A DNA stretch of 64,000 nucleotides from positions 3,144,501-3,208,500 of the forward strand of contig NZ_CP028960.1 of the NCBI RefSeq assembly GCF_003071365.1, written 5' to 3'. This document shows, one piece after another, positions 19,673 through 29,522 of this stretch. The stretch is from Methyloceanibacter sp. wino2. Its GTDB lineage: Bacteria; Pseudomonadota; Alphaproteobacteria; Rhizobiales; Methyloligellaceae. The position numbers and the translations under genes are program-made. How positions within the stretch are numbered: position 1 is the first letter of the stretch; each line of letters begins with the position of its first letter. The notes below the pieces were generated by a model. That model did no database searches. It was not told the DNA's origin and saw only the letters and a program-made list of their open reading frames with translations.

Positions 19673-20053
19673 ATGCGAATTTACAAAGAATTCTTCTTCG
19701 AGGCGGCACATTTCCTGCCGTCGGCCCCACCCGGTCATCCGAATGCCCGGGTGCATGGGCATTCGTTCCGTGCGCGCATCACCGTGGACGGCCAGCCCGA
19801 TGAGGATACAGGCATCATCATCCATTTCGGTGAGCTGGAAGCAGCGGTCCAGGATGCGAAGGACGCGCTCGACCACCGCATGCTGAACGACATCGAGGGC
19901 TTGTCGGCCCCGACGCTGGAGCGGATCGCCATGTGGCTCTGGGACCGGCTTCATAACCGGCTGCCCGGTCTCGTGGAGGTCGTCGTGGCGCGCGACTCCT
20001 GCCACGAGGGCTGTGTCTATCACGGGCCGCCCATGCGGCTTGCGGCCGAATAG
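19673..20053 (+). CDS. queD: 6-carboxytetrahydropterin synthase family protein QueD (nucleophile Cys replaced)
   Basis: A 126-residue T-fold protein of the QueD/PTPS family, which converts dihydroneopterin triphosphate to 6-carboxytetrahydropterin, the substrate of QueE. Zinc ligands are kept (EAAHFLP, HGHSF), as is the catalytic Asp-His pair (ALDHRML). However, the position of the nucleophilic cysteine of Escherichia coli QueD (C-x3-HGH) reads N-x3-HGH here (HPNARVHGH), and the pterin-binding Glu is replaced by Asp (ARDSC). It may be a variant subfamily that works differently or has another reaction. QueF follows after 3 bp, so context still says queuosine synthesis. Confidence 0.88.
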   Translation: MRIYKEFFFEAAHFLPSAPPGHPNARVHGHSFRARITVDGQPDEDTGIIIHFGELEAAVQDAKDALDHRMLNDIEGLSAPTLERIAMWLWDRLHNRLPGLVEVVVARDSCHEGCVYHGPPMRLAAE

Positions 20054-20056
20054 CGG

Positions 20057-20587
20057 ATGGCCAAGCGCCCCTCGAAAAGAACGGCAAAGGGCCCGGCCAA
20101 GAAGATGGCCGAGGCGGTGAAGAAAGCATCCGTCAAGGACCAAGGCCTGCGGCAGCTCGGCAAGACCGCGCCGCTGCCTGCCTCACCCGACGATGCCGTT
20201 CTGGAGCGGGTTCCGAACCCCCATCCGGACACGGCCTATGTGGCGCGGTTCACCGCACCGGAATTTACGTGCCTGTGTCCCGTCACCGGTCAGCCGGATT
20301 TCGCCCATTTCGTCCTGGATTACGCACCCGGTGCCTGGCTGGTCGAATCCAAATCGTTCAAGCTCTATCTCGGCAGCTTCCGGAACACGGCGGCCTTCCA
20401 CGAAGACACGACGCTTACGATCGGCAAGGCCATTGCCGATCTGCTCGAGCCGTCTTGGCTGCGGATCGGCGGCTACTGGTTCCCGCGCGGCGGCATCCCC
20501 ATCGACGTGTTTTGGCAATACGGGAGCCCGCCCGAGGGCATTTGGATTCCCGACCAGGGCGTCGCACCCTATCGCGGTCGCGGCTAG
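20057..20587 (+). CDS. queF: NADPH-dependent 7-cyano-7-deazaguanine reductase QueF
   Basis: Reduces the nitrile of preQ0 to preQ1. The unimodular type is recognised by the nucleophilic cysteine in [14 protein letters not shown], the NADPH motif ESKSFKLYL and FHED. At 176 residues it has an extra N-terminal tail of about 30 residues, rich in Lys and Ala ([18 protein letters not shown]), not part of the catalytic fold. It starts 3 bp after queD, so the two are co-transcribed. With queC, queE and queD it completes the preQ1 route, except folE, which is not in the window. Confidence 0.94.
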   Translation: MAKRPSKRTAKGPAKKMAEAVKKASVKDQGLRQLGKTAPLPASPDDAVLERVPNPHPDTAYVARFTAPEFTCLCPVTGQPDFAHFVLDYAPGAWLVESKSFKLYLGSFRNTAAFHEDTTLTIGKAIADLLEPSWLRIGGYWFPRGGIPIDVFWQYGSPPEGIWIPDQGVAPYRGRG

Positions 20588-20609
20588 TCGCGGCAGAGGT
20601 TCTGAAAAC

Positions 20610-21590
20610 ATGGTCGATCTCATCATCACCAACGGCGACTCCGCCGGCGAACTCTTGCGGCGGACTCTGCAAGGTACGGAGGTTCTGCCCTGGCGCGACG
20701 TGCTGCACGAAGGCCCGGTGCCGCTCACGGAGACGCGGGAAGAACTGAGCGCGGCGCGGGTCGCATTCTTGGCGGAAGCCGGCGCCGGGGACCCGGGCGT
20801 TCTCGAAAACGACTTCGAGGCGCGCTATCGGGGCCTGAGCATAAGCACGAATTTCGATAGGGTTATCCTGTGGTTCGAGCATGATCTTTACGATCAACTC
20901 CAACTTCTGCAGGTGCTCGATTGGTTCGCCGATCATCCGCGCGAGCCCGAAACGCTCCTGATGGTGCAAACCGATGAGTACATCGCGCGCCAAGAGCCGG
21001 AAGCGATTGTCGACGAGGCCGCGCTGGCGCGGCCCGTAACGGATGCGCAACTCGATCTGGCGGTCAGGGCCTGGGCAGCTTTCCGCCAACCCACGCCGGA
21101 AGCCTGGGCGCGTCTCCTGAGAGAGGATATCTCGGCGTTGCCCTTCTTGCGGGGCGCTGTCGTCCGCATGCTGGAAGAGCTTCCTGGGCCCGACGGCGTG
21201 ACGCGGACGGAGCGGCTGGTCCTCGCCTGTTTGAACGCCGGGTCCACCCTCACCGCGGTCGCCCTATTCGGTGCCGTGCAGAAGATGGAAGACGCCGAGT
21301 TCATGGGCGACTGGAGTTTCTGGCGGGTTCTCGACGGGCTCGCGCTCGGTCCCGCGCCGTTGATTGCAGGGCTGGACGGTGCGCCGTTCCAGGTCGAGGA
21401 CAAGGCGCGCATGGAAGCCTATGTGAAGAGCCAGCCTGCCCTCACCACTCTCGGTAAGGACGTGGTCGAAGGCCGGGCCGACTGGGCAGAGCATCACCCG
21501 ATCGATCGCTGGTGGGGCGGCACGCATCTCACCAATGCGAGGCTTTGGCGCTGGGATCCGGAAACCGAGCACCTCATCGCGCCGCTCTAG
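20610..21590 (+). CDS. DUF1835-family protein
   Basis: A 326-residue soluble protein. The N-terminal part (LIITNGDSAGELLRR, VLPWRDVLHEGPVP, LWFEHDLYDQLQLLQVL) is characteristic of the DUF1835 family, whose biochemical role is not known. The C-terminal half contains a possible winged-helix stretch (VTRTERLVLACLNAG). ATG 20610 has GAGG about 9 nt upstream; the frame is open further 5' but overlaps queF. It is probably the last gene of the que run, 22 bp after queF, and converges with kdsA. Confidence 0.75.
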   Translation: MVDLIITNGDSAGELLRRTLQGTEVLPWRDVLHEGPVPLTETREELSAARVAFLAEAGAGDPGVLENDFEARYRGLSISTNFDRVILWFEHDLYDQLQLLQVLDWFADHPREPETLLMVQTDEYIARQEPEAIVDEAALARPVTDAQLDLAVRAWAAFRQPTPEAWARLLREDISALPFLRGAVVRMLEELPGPDGVTRTERLVLACLNAGSTLTAVALFGAVQKMEDAEFMGDWSFWRVLDGLALGPAPLIAGLDGAPFQVEDKARMEAYVKSQPALTTLGKDVVEGRADWAEHHPIDRWWGGTHLTNARLWRWDPETEHLIAPL

Positions 21591-21617
21591 GCGATTGGGC
21601 GGAGTGAAGTCGGCGGT

Positions 21618-22469
21618 CTAGGCGCGTGCCTTCGCCAGGCGATCGAAGGACAAGAGCTCTTCCAACAAGCCTTCAAGGTCGCGCAGCGGGACCATGTTGG
21701 GACCGTCCGACGGCGCCGCGTCGGGGTCCTGATGGGTCTCGATGAAGACGCCGGCAACGCCGACGGCAACCGCCGCGCGCGCTAGGACGGGAACGAAGCG
21801 CCGCTCGCCGCCGCTGGTGCCGCCCTGCCCGCCCGGCTGCTGCACCGAATGGGTCGCATCGAAAATGACCGGCGCACCAGTCTCCGCCAGGATCGGCAGC
21901 GCCCGCATGTCGGATACGAGCGTGTTGTAGCCGAAGGATACGCCGCGCTCGGTCACGAGGACGTTCGGGTTGCCGGCGCCGACGACCTTCGCCACCACGT
22001 GGCGCATATCCCACGGTGCGAGGAACTGCCCCTTCTTGACGTTGACGACCTTCCCCGTCTTGGCCGCGGCGATCAGAAGGTCCGTTTGGCGGCAGAGGAA
22101 CGCGGGGATCTGGAGCACATCCACGGCTTCGGCCGCGGCGGCGCACTGGTCCGGTTCATGGACGTCCGTGACCACAGGCAGCCCCGTCGCCTCGCGGATT
22201 TCGGCGAAGATGGGAAGCGCCTCTTCCAGGCCAAGCCCCCGGGCGCTGGACAGGCTCGTCCGGTTGGCCTTGTCGAAGGATGACTTGTAGACGAGCCCGA
22301 TCCCGACGCGGCTTGCGATTTCCTTCAGGGCTGCGGCGGTTTCGAGCGCATGTTCGCGGCTCTCGAGCGCACACGGACCCGCCATGATGGCGAGCGGCAA
22401 CGCGTTGCCGAAGGTGACGGATCCGGCGGAGACCGTGGCCGCCGGCGCGGGCTTCATTGCTTCATTCAT
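21618..22469 (-). CDS. kdsA: 3-deoxy-8-phosphooctulonate synthase (Kdo-8-P synthase)
   Basis: Condenses arabinose-5-phosphate with phosphoenolpyruvate to give Kdo-8-phosphate for lipopolysaccharide core. Motifs: MAGPCALES near residue 30, [19 protein letters not shown], and [11 protein letters not shown]. The cysteine in AGPC places it in the metal-dependent class. The start at ATG 22469 (AGAG upstream) gives 283 residues; ATG 22481 is an alternative. In relatives kdsA sits next to pyrG; here an aquaporin and a GFA-family gene lie between. Confidence 0.95.
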   Translation of the reverse strand: MNEAMKPAPAATVSAGSVTFGNALPLAIMAGPCALESREHALETAAALKEIASRVGIGLVYKSSFDKANRTSLSSARGLGLEEALPIFAEIREATGLPVVTDVHEPDQCAAAAEAVDVLQIPAFLCRQTDLLIAAAKTGKVVNVKKGQFLAPWDMRHVVAKVVGAGNPNVLVTERGVSFGYNTLVSDMRALPILAETGAPVIFDATHSVQQPGGQGGTSGGERRFVPVLARAAVAVGVAGVFIETHQDPDAAPSDGPNMVPLRDLEGLLEELLSFDRLAKARA

Positions 22470-22613
22470 GGGGCTCTTCATGGGCCGTGCGCGGGCATGC
22501 GTCAACTGTGGGGAACTCGACCGGTGGCGTGATCTGACTAGGCAACCGCGCGGCGAACATGCAGTGCTTTTCGCCGCCGGATTTTCCGGGCATCTCACTG
22601 GGGAGGAATGGAT

Positions 22614-23381
22614 ATGAATAAGGCGATCGCCGAATTCATCGGGACGTTTGCACTGGTTCTTTTTGGCTGCGGTACCGCCGTGATCGCCGGCATGGGCGAA
22701 GGCGCGACGTCCGTCGACATTCTGGGCATCGCCATGGCGTTTGGGCTGGCCATCGTGGCGATGGCGTACGGCATCGGCCAAGTATCCGGTTGCCACATCA
22801 ATCCGGCCGTCAGTCTCGGGGTCCTCGTGGCGGGGCGGATGACCGTGTCGGATTTCGTCACCTATGTGATCGCACAGGTTCTTGGCGCGATCGTTGGCGC
22901 CGCCGTGCTGTATCTCATCCTGTCGGGCAAAGCCTCCGGCTGGACGGGCAGTCTCGGCCAGAACGGCTGGGGGCCCGGCTATCTCGGCGAATACAGCCTT
23001 GCCTCGGCATTCGTCTATGAGGTCGTGGGAACGTTCCTGTTTCTCGTCTGCATTCTCGGTGTGACCCAAAAAGGCGCGCCTGTAGGGCTCGCTGGGCTGG
23101 CGATCGGGTTCACGCTGGTTGCGCTGCATCTGCTCGGCATCAACATCACCGGAACCTCGGTGAACCCGGCCCGTTCATTCGGTCCGGCGCTAGTCGGCGC
23201 GGCATCGAATCCGCTGGCTCTCGCCCAAGTGTGGTTGTTCATCGTCGCGCCGCTGTTCGGCGCGGGATTGGCCGGGCTTCTGTTCAGGCCGGGAGGCGTA
23301 CTGTCGGGTGACGATGAGATTCCGATCAGGGGCGAAGGCGACTCCGACGTCGCTCCGGGTGCATCCGCGCCCGCAAAATAA
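22614..23381 (+). CDS. Aquaporin (AqpZ-like MIP-family channel)
   Basis: A 255-residue inner-membrane channel with six membrane segments and both pore motifs, HINPAVS near residue 61 and SVNPARS near residue 182. The second half-helix arginine (NPARS) and the narrow-pore residues around SGCHINP suggest a water-selective AqpZ type rather than a glycerol facilitator. ATG 22614 is preferred over ATG 22608 because GGGAGGA lies 6 nt before it and would abut the earlier codon. The last 30 residues are a polar, acidic tail. It stands alone between divergent kdsA and convergent GFA. Confidence 0.93.
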   Translation: MNKAIAEFIGTFALVLFGCGTAVIAGMGEGATSVDILGIAMAFGLAIVAMAYGIGQVSGCHINPAVSLGVLVAGRMTVSDFVTYVIAQVLGAIVGAAVLYLILSGKASGWTGSLGQNGWGPGYLGEYSLASAFVYEVVGTFLFLVCILGVTQKGAPVGLAGLAIGFTLVALHLLGINITGTSVNPARSFGPALVGAASNPLALAQVWLFIVAPLFGAGLAGLLFRPGGVLSGDDEIPIRGEGDSDVAPGASAPAK

Positions 23382-23404
23382 AGTGGGTAGCGCGCGGCGC
23401 GGGC

Positions 23405-23830
23405 CTATTCCGGCTCGTGCCGCGTCCACTTTTGCCGGCTCTCAGGGAATTGGCTCACGCAGGTCGGAAAGGCTGGAAGCCAGGGCTCCCGGCGCTTCGT
23501 CCAAAGTTCGTATGTGGGCGTGAAAGCCCCGATCTCGTCGAACGAGCCGGGGTGCACGTAGAACTCGTCCTCGCGGAAATAGGTCGAGTAAATGGGCGCG
23601 CCGCAGTTGCGGCAGGAATAGCGCCGGACCTTCTCGGTGCTCGCGAAGGCGATCACCTCTCCCGACACGGTGACGGCCTCGGGCGGAAACACGGCGTAGA
23701 AGTTGAACGGCGCGCCATGGGCCTTGCGGCATGTCATGCAGTGACACACGCCGACCCGGTATGGCTCGCCTCTTGTCTCCACCTGAACCCGGCCGCAGGC
23801 GCAGGATCCTTTGAGGTGCTTCTCCGCCAC
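23405..23830 (-). CDS. GFA-family zinc protein
   Basis: A 141-residue protein of the glutathione-dependent formaldehyde-activating (GFA/CENP-V) fold. Zinc-ligand cysteines are in GSCACG, CHCMTCRKAHG and CRNCG. Some members were reported to speed the formaldehyde-glutathione reaction, but most have no known activity, so a link to C1 metabolism is only suggestive. The GTG start at 23830 has GGAGG 6 nt upstream; the longer frame runs into pyrG. It follows pyrG by 14 bp on the same strand. Confidence 0.87.
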   Translation of the reverse strand: MAEKHLKGSCACGRVQVETRGEPYRVGVCHCMTCRKAHGAPFNFYAVFPPEAVTVSGEVIAFASTEKVRRYSCRNCGAPIYSTYFREDEFYVHPGSFDEIGAFTPTYELWTKRREPWLPAFPTCVSQFPESRQKWTRHEPE

Positions 23831-23844
23831 GCGATCCTCCGTCG

Positions 23845-25533
<1,689 letters not shown>

Positions 25534-25572
25534 TCATGGCGCAGAATTTCCTGTGAGAAACTTGGGACGCAA

Positions 25573-25947
25573 TCAGTTCGACTGCGGGACTTGCGGTCCG
25601 GACGGCGCAGCGGGTGCCGCGGGCGTAGCCGGTTCGCTCTGACCGGGGATCGCAAGCGGGGTCAGCCCGCCTTCGCCGCCACTGGTCGGGACGATCGACG
25701 GACCGGAGGCCGTATTGTGGCTCGCCAGGATCGACAGGGTCAGGCTGGTGGCGAAAAAGCAGGCCGCCAAAATGGCCGTGGCCCGCGTGAGAGCATCGCC
25801 GGCACCGCGGCCGGTCATGAATCCGGCGCCACCGCCGCCACCGCCGCCGCCAATACCCAGTGCGCCGCCCTCGGAGCGTTGCAGCAGGATGACGCCCACG
25901 AGGGCCATCGCGATCATCACATGGATCAGAAGAAGTACGGTGCTCAT
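25573..25947 (-). CDS. secG: Protein translocase subunit SecG
   Basis: Small SecYEG subunit: two membrane segments (about residues 3-22 and 56-76) joined by a loop with LLQRSEGGALGIGGG, the typical SecG signature, here extended to a run of eight glycines. A C-terminal tail of about 45 residues rich in Pro, Ala and Gly is added, as in many alphaproteobacteria. Length 124. It lies between tpiA with its secreted neighbour and pyrG. Confidence 0.93.
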   Translation of the reverse strand: MSTVLLLIHVMIAMALVGVILLQRSEGGALGIGGGGGGGGAGFMTGRGAGDALTRATAILAACFFATSLTLSILASHNTASGPSIVPTSGGEGGLTPLAIPGQSEPATPAAPAAPSGPQVPQSN

Positions 25948-25990
25948 AGTGTCGCCTTGTTATTCGAAGGCGCTGTCTTATCCGAATCCG

Positions 25991-26575
25991 CTAGGGCTTG
26001 GCTAGCCCCTGCCGTATGGCCGCCTCGTCTTTTGCGAGGGCCTCCCCGGCGGCGTTCACCCCGCCCGCGGCACTGGCGAGGCCGCTATTGGCGGGGTCCT
26101 CGTCCTTGGAGGCTTCATCCAAGCCATTGTCGATATCGCCTTCCCCCTCGCCTTCTTCGCTAAGGACGGACGCGATGGCGTCGGCCGCCTCTCTCGAGGG
26201 GTTGCGCAGCGGCATGAGCGATGTGGCGTCGACACCGGCCACGACGAAAGTCGGAACGGCGGGTTTGCGGTCGGGCAGCGGCGGTGGCATCGGTTTCGGG
26301 ATCCGCACGCCGTTCGTGCGGCAGCGGAAAGCGAGCTTTTCCTCGACCAACAGATATTCGCGGACCTGCTCGATCTTTTCTTGGTCGTGAAGGTTGTCTT
26401 TGACCCAGTCGGGACCCCTTGTCAGGGCGGACTGGACCGTCGGGGTCAGGAGAGCCTTCTGCTGGGACTTAAGTGCTTCGCACTCTTCGGCTTCCAGCAT
26501 CTCGGCGTGCACGGTGCCGTAGGGCGCAACGAAGCCGGCAACGAGCAGTATGACTGCCATTGGATGCAGCTTCAT
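25991..26575 (-). CDS. Secreted protein of unknown function
   Basis: A 194-residue protein with a clear signal peptide (basic start, hydrophobic residues 6-16, likely cleavage after VHA at residue 23). The mature part has two cysteines in the first 80 residues (EECEAL and AFRCRTNG), which may form a disulfide; it continues with a proline-rich segment (PKPMPPPLPDRKP) and a long acidic, low-complexity C-terminus. No known domain is recognised. ATG 26575 is the start with the signal sequence; an upstream frame adds 14 residues. It sits between tpiA and secG. Confidence 0.72.
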   Translation of the reverse strand: MKLHPMAVILLVAGFVAPYGTVHAEMLEAEECEALKSQQKALLTPTVQSALTRGPDWVKDNLHDQEKIEQVREYLLVEEKLAFRCRTNGVRIPKPMPPPLPDRKPAVPTFVVAGVDATSLMPLRNPSREAADAIASVLSEEGEGEGDIDNGLDEASKDEDPANSGLASAAGGVNAAGEALAKDEAAIRQGLAKP

Positions 26576-26680
26576 TATCGGCTTCCCAAGCAAATCTTGG
26601 CCCCCTGCCGTCTTCATCTTGGCAGAATGCAGAACCCTAGCGGATTTGCAAGCGCCGACCCAAGCTTTTCCGGGGACTGA

Positions 26681-27451
26681 TCAGCCCTGAATTTCCGCGT
26701 AAACGGCGAGAATCTCGTAAAAATCGTCGGCCTTCAAACTAGCCCCGCCGACCAGGGCGCCGTTGACATCCGGAACGAAGAGAAGTTCCGCGGCATTGGC
26801 GGGTTTCACGGAGCCGCCATACAAAATCCGCATGGCGCCTGCTTCCGAATCGCCCAGCATTTGACCCAGAACGGAGCGAATGAGGCCATGGACCTGGGCC
26901 ACCTCGGGGGGCGTGGGCGTGAGCCCGGTGCCGATGGCCCAGACAGGCTCATAGGCCACGACGGTATTCGCGGCGCGCGCGCCCTCCGGCACCGAGCCTT
27001 CCAGCTGGCTGCGCAGGACGTCGAGGGTCTTCCCGTCCCGGTATTGGGCTTCGGTCTCGCCGATACAGATGATCGCGGTCAGCCCGGCCCGGTAAGCGGC
27101 AAGGGCCTTGGCGTGCACCAACGCGTCCGTTTCGCCGTGATCGATCCGGCGTTCCGAGTGGCCCACGATCACGGCCGTGGCCCCCGCGTCGGCCAGCATT
27201 TCTGCGGAAATATCGCCTGTATGGGCACCGGAGGGCAGCGGATGGCAGTCTTGCGCCCCGAGCAGGATAGAGGAGCCCTCCAACACATCCCGGGCCCGGG
27301 TGAGTAGGGTCGCCGGCGGGCACATCATGGCGTCGGCTTGCGGAACGGGGGCCTCGTCGAGACGTTTCCGGAGCGCCGTAAGCTCGGACAGCGAACCGCT
27401 CAGCCCGTTCATCTTCCAATTGCCGGCGACAAGCGGCCTAATTGCAGTCAC
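26681..27451 (-). CDS. tpiA: Triosephosphate isomerase
   Basis: Interconverts glyceraldehyde-3-phosphate and dihydroxyacetone phosphate. Substrate and catalytic motifs are GNWKMNG (Lys), VGHSERR (His) and [11 protein letters not shown] (Glu), and the phosphate loop is [11 protein letters not shown] at 27451 is taken as start (GGGGAA just upstream), giving 256 residues; TTG at 27463 is an alternative. It is divergent from ppiD, with 169 bp between them. Confidence 0.96.
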   Translation of the reverse strand: MTAIRPLVAGNWKMNGLSGSLSELTALRKRLDEAPVPQADAMMCPPATLLTRARDVLEGSSILLGAQDCHPLPSGAHTGDISAEMLADAGATAVIVGHSERRIDHGETDALVHAKALAAYRAGLTAIICIGETEAQYRDGKTLDVLRSQLEGSVPEGARAANTVVAYEPVWAIGTGLTPTPPEVAQVHGLIRSVLGQMLGDSEAGAMRILYGGSVKPANAAELLFVPDVNGALVGGASLKADDFYEILAVYAEIQG

Positions 27452-27514
27452 TCTTCCCCCCAACTCGCGCAGTTACCTTATCGAAATAGCGCGATTTTCC
27501 TTTGCTCGTGCGTG

Positions 27515-27543
27515 TTGCCGCACCCGCGCTGTCTACCTATGAT
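27515..27543 (+). promoter_or_regulatory. Sigma-70-type promoter for ppiD-trp run
   Basis: TTGCCG at 27515-27520, a 17-nt spacer and TATGAT at 27538-27543, 78 bp before the ppiD GTG. The same TTGCC-17-TAT pattern recurs upstream of rpsB and proS, which supports it. Confidence 0.5.
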
Positions 27544-27620
27544 GCGCGCCGCGCGAAGCGGCCATACCATCGGACGCTGATGCGCATTTGGCAATTCATG
27601 AATAAGAAGGTTTTCGAGGC

Positions 27621-29522
27621 GTGGCACTCGCGACATTGCGCAAAGGCGCAGCACGAACGTTCGGTTTGATTCTCGTCGCCCTGTTGGTGGTGAGCTTCGC
27701 CATCTGGGGTATCGCCGATATCTTCACCGGCTACGGCCAGCAGACCTTGATCGAGGTCGGCGATACGGAGATCTCGCCTCAGGACTATCAGCGCGCTCAG
27801 CAGGACGTCCTGCGCACCATGAGCCAAGACGCGGGCCGTGCCCTCAGCCTGCAAGAGGCGCGCGCGGCGGGTCTGGATCAGCGCGTGCTGGAACGGCTGG
27901 TGGGCGGCGCCGCGGTCGATACCCATGCGAGCCATCTCGGTCTCAGCATCAGCGACGAGGCGCTGCTCGAGCAGATCATGAAGGATCCGTCCTTCCAGGA
28001 CGGCGCGGGCAATTTCAGCCCCCTCGCCTTTCAGTCCGCCTTGCGCAATATCGGCATGAGCGAAGGCGCCTATCTGCAGACGCTGCGCGAGCAGACTCTG
28101 CGGCGCCAGTTGCTGGTGACGGTCGGTGAAGTCGCGAGCAGCCCCAAGGCCGTCATCGATGCGTTGAACCGTTTCAACGAAGAGCGCCGCATTTTGAAAT
28201 ACGTGCTCGTCCCGAAGTCCGCGGCCGAAGCGCCCGGCGACCCGACCGAACAGGACTTGAAAGCGTACTACGACAATCACAAGCAGACCTTCACCCAGCC
28301 GGAATATCGGAAGGTCGGGCTCATCGCCGTGACGCCCGATACCGTGAGGGACGAGCTGAACATCACCGAGGCGGACATCAAGGCCACGTACGAGTCCAAG
28401 AAGGACACGCTCGGTCAGGCCGAGACACGGCACGTGCAGCAGATTGCTTTGCCGAGTACGGAAGAGGCTGAGAAGGTCGCTGCCAAGATCGAGGCTGGCA
28501 CCGATTTCGTCGAGGCAGCGAAGGAACTGGGCCTCAGCGAATCCGATATCGACCTCGGAACCGTGGCGAAAAAAGACCTCGCCGATTCCGTCGTGGCGGA
28601 GGAAGCCTTCAAGCTCGAGAAGGACGAGGTCAGCAAGCCTGTCACCGGTAAGCTCGGTGGTGTGGTGCTGCTTCGGGTGACCGAAATCACCGAGGGCAAG
28701 ATTCCCACTTTCGAAGAGGCCAAGGCCAACATCGAGAAGGACCTCGTCAAGGAACGTGCCTCCGGGGCGATCTTCGATATGCATGACAAGGTCGAGGACG
28801 AACTTGCCTCCGGCGCGACGCTCGAAGAGACGGCGGGCAAGCTCAAGCTCGACTACGTGGTCGTAGACCAGGTCGATCGGACGGGCGCGAAGCCTGACGG
28901 CACGCAGCTCGAAGCGCCGGCGCAGAAAGAGCTCTTGAATGGAGTCTTCGCGACCGATGCCGGAATCGAAAACGACCCGATCGATGCCCGTGACGAAGGC
29001 GTGGTGTGGTACGAGGTCTTGGGAATTACGCCCGAAACGCTGCAGCCCTTCGACGATGTTCGCAGTGAGGTCGAAGAGGGCTGGCGTGGGGAGGCCACGC
29101 GCAATCAGGTCAAGACCTACACGGACAAGCTGATCAGTGAGCTGAATAGCGGTTCGAAGACCCTCGACGGTGTCGCCTCAGATCTCGGTCAGGAAGTGCT
29201 GCCGACATCGGCGCTGAAGCGCGACGACATTACGGTCAATGTGCTTCCGCCTGCGGTGCAGCAGGCCTTCTCACTGCCGAAGGGTGGCTACGGTTCGGCT
29301 GCGTCGGGCGTCGACGAGGGCCGTATCGTGTTCCAGGTGGAAGACATCGTCGAGCCGCCCGAGGTCGATCCCCGTGCGCTCAAGCAGTTGGGCGCGCGTA
29401 TCGGGCTTCTCTATAGCGAGGACATCATCGCGGAATACTTCAGCGAGCTCGAGCAAACCTACGGCGTGAAGGTCAACCGCCAGGCTCTGGCGCGGTTGAC
29501 GGGTACCGGCGAGGCGCCATGA
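27621..29522 (+). CDS. ppiD: PpiD-type peptidyl-prolyl isomerase / periplasmic chaperone
   Basis: A 633-residue bitopic inner-membrane protein: one membrane segment (about residues 14-32, FGLILVALLVVSFAIWGIA), a SurA-N-like chaperone region (about 40-180), and a parvulin-type domain (about 255-375, with ETRHVQQIALPSTEEAEKV and SVVAEEAFKLEKDEVSKPV). PpiD-like proteins assist outer-membrane and secreted protein folding at the Sec exit. The start is GTG 27621 with GAGG close by. It overlaps trpE by ATGA, the usual alphaproteobacterial coupling. Confidence 0.92.
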   Translation: MALATLRKGAARTFGLILVALLVVSFAIWGIADIFTGYGQQTLIEVGDTEISPQDYQRAQQDVLRTMSQDAGRALSLQEARAAGLDQRVLERLVGGAAVDTHASHLGLSISDEALLEQIMKDPSFQDGAGNFSPLAFQSALRNIGMSEGAYLQTLREQTLRRQLLVTVGEVASSPKAVIDALNRFNEERRILKYVLVPKSAAEAPGDPTEQDLKAYYDNHKQTFTQPEYRKVGLIAVTPDTVRDELNITEADIKATYESKKDTLGQAETRHVQQIALPSTEEAEKVAAKIEAGTDFVEAAKELGLSESDIDLGTVAKKDLADSVVAEEAFKLEKDEVSKPVTGKLGGVVLLRVTEITEGKIPTFEEAKANIEKDLVKERASGAIFDMHDKVEDELASGATLEETAGKLKLDYVVVDQVDRTGAKPDGTQLEAPAQKELLNGVFATDAGIENDPIDARDEGVVWYEVLGITPETLQPFDDVRSEVEEGWRGEATRNQVKTYTDKLISELNSGSKTLDGVASDLGQEVLPTSALKRDDITVNVLPPAVQQAFSLPKGGYGSAASGVDEGRIVFQVEDIVEPPEVDPRALKQLGARIGLLYSEDIIAEYFSELEQTYGVKVNRQALARLTGTGEAP

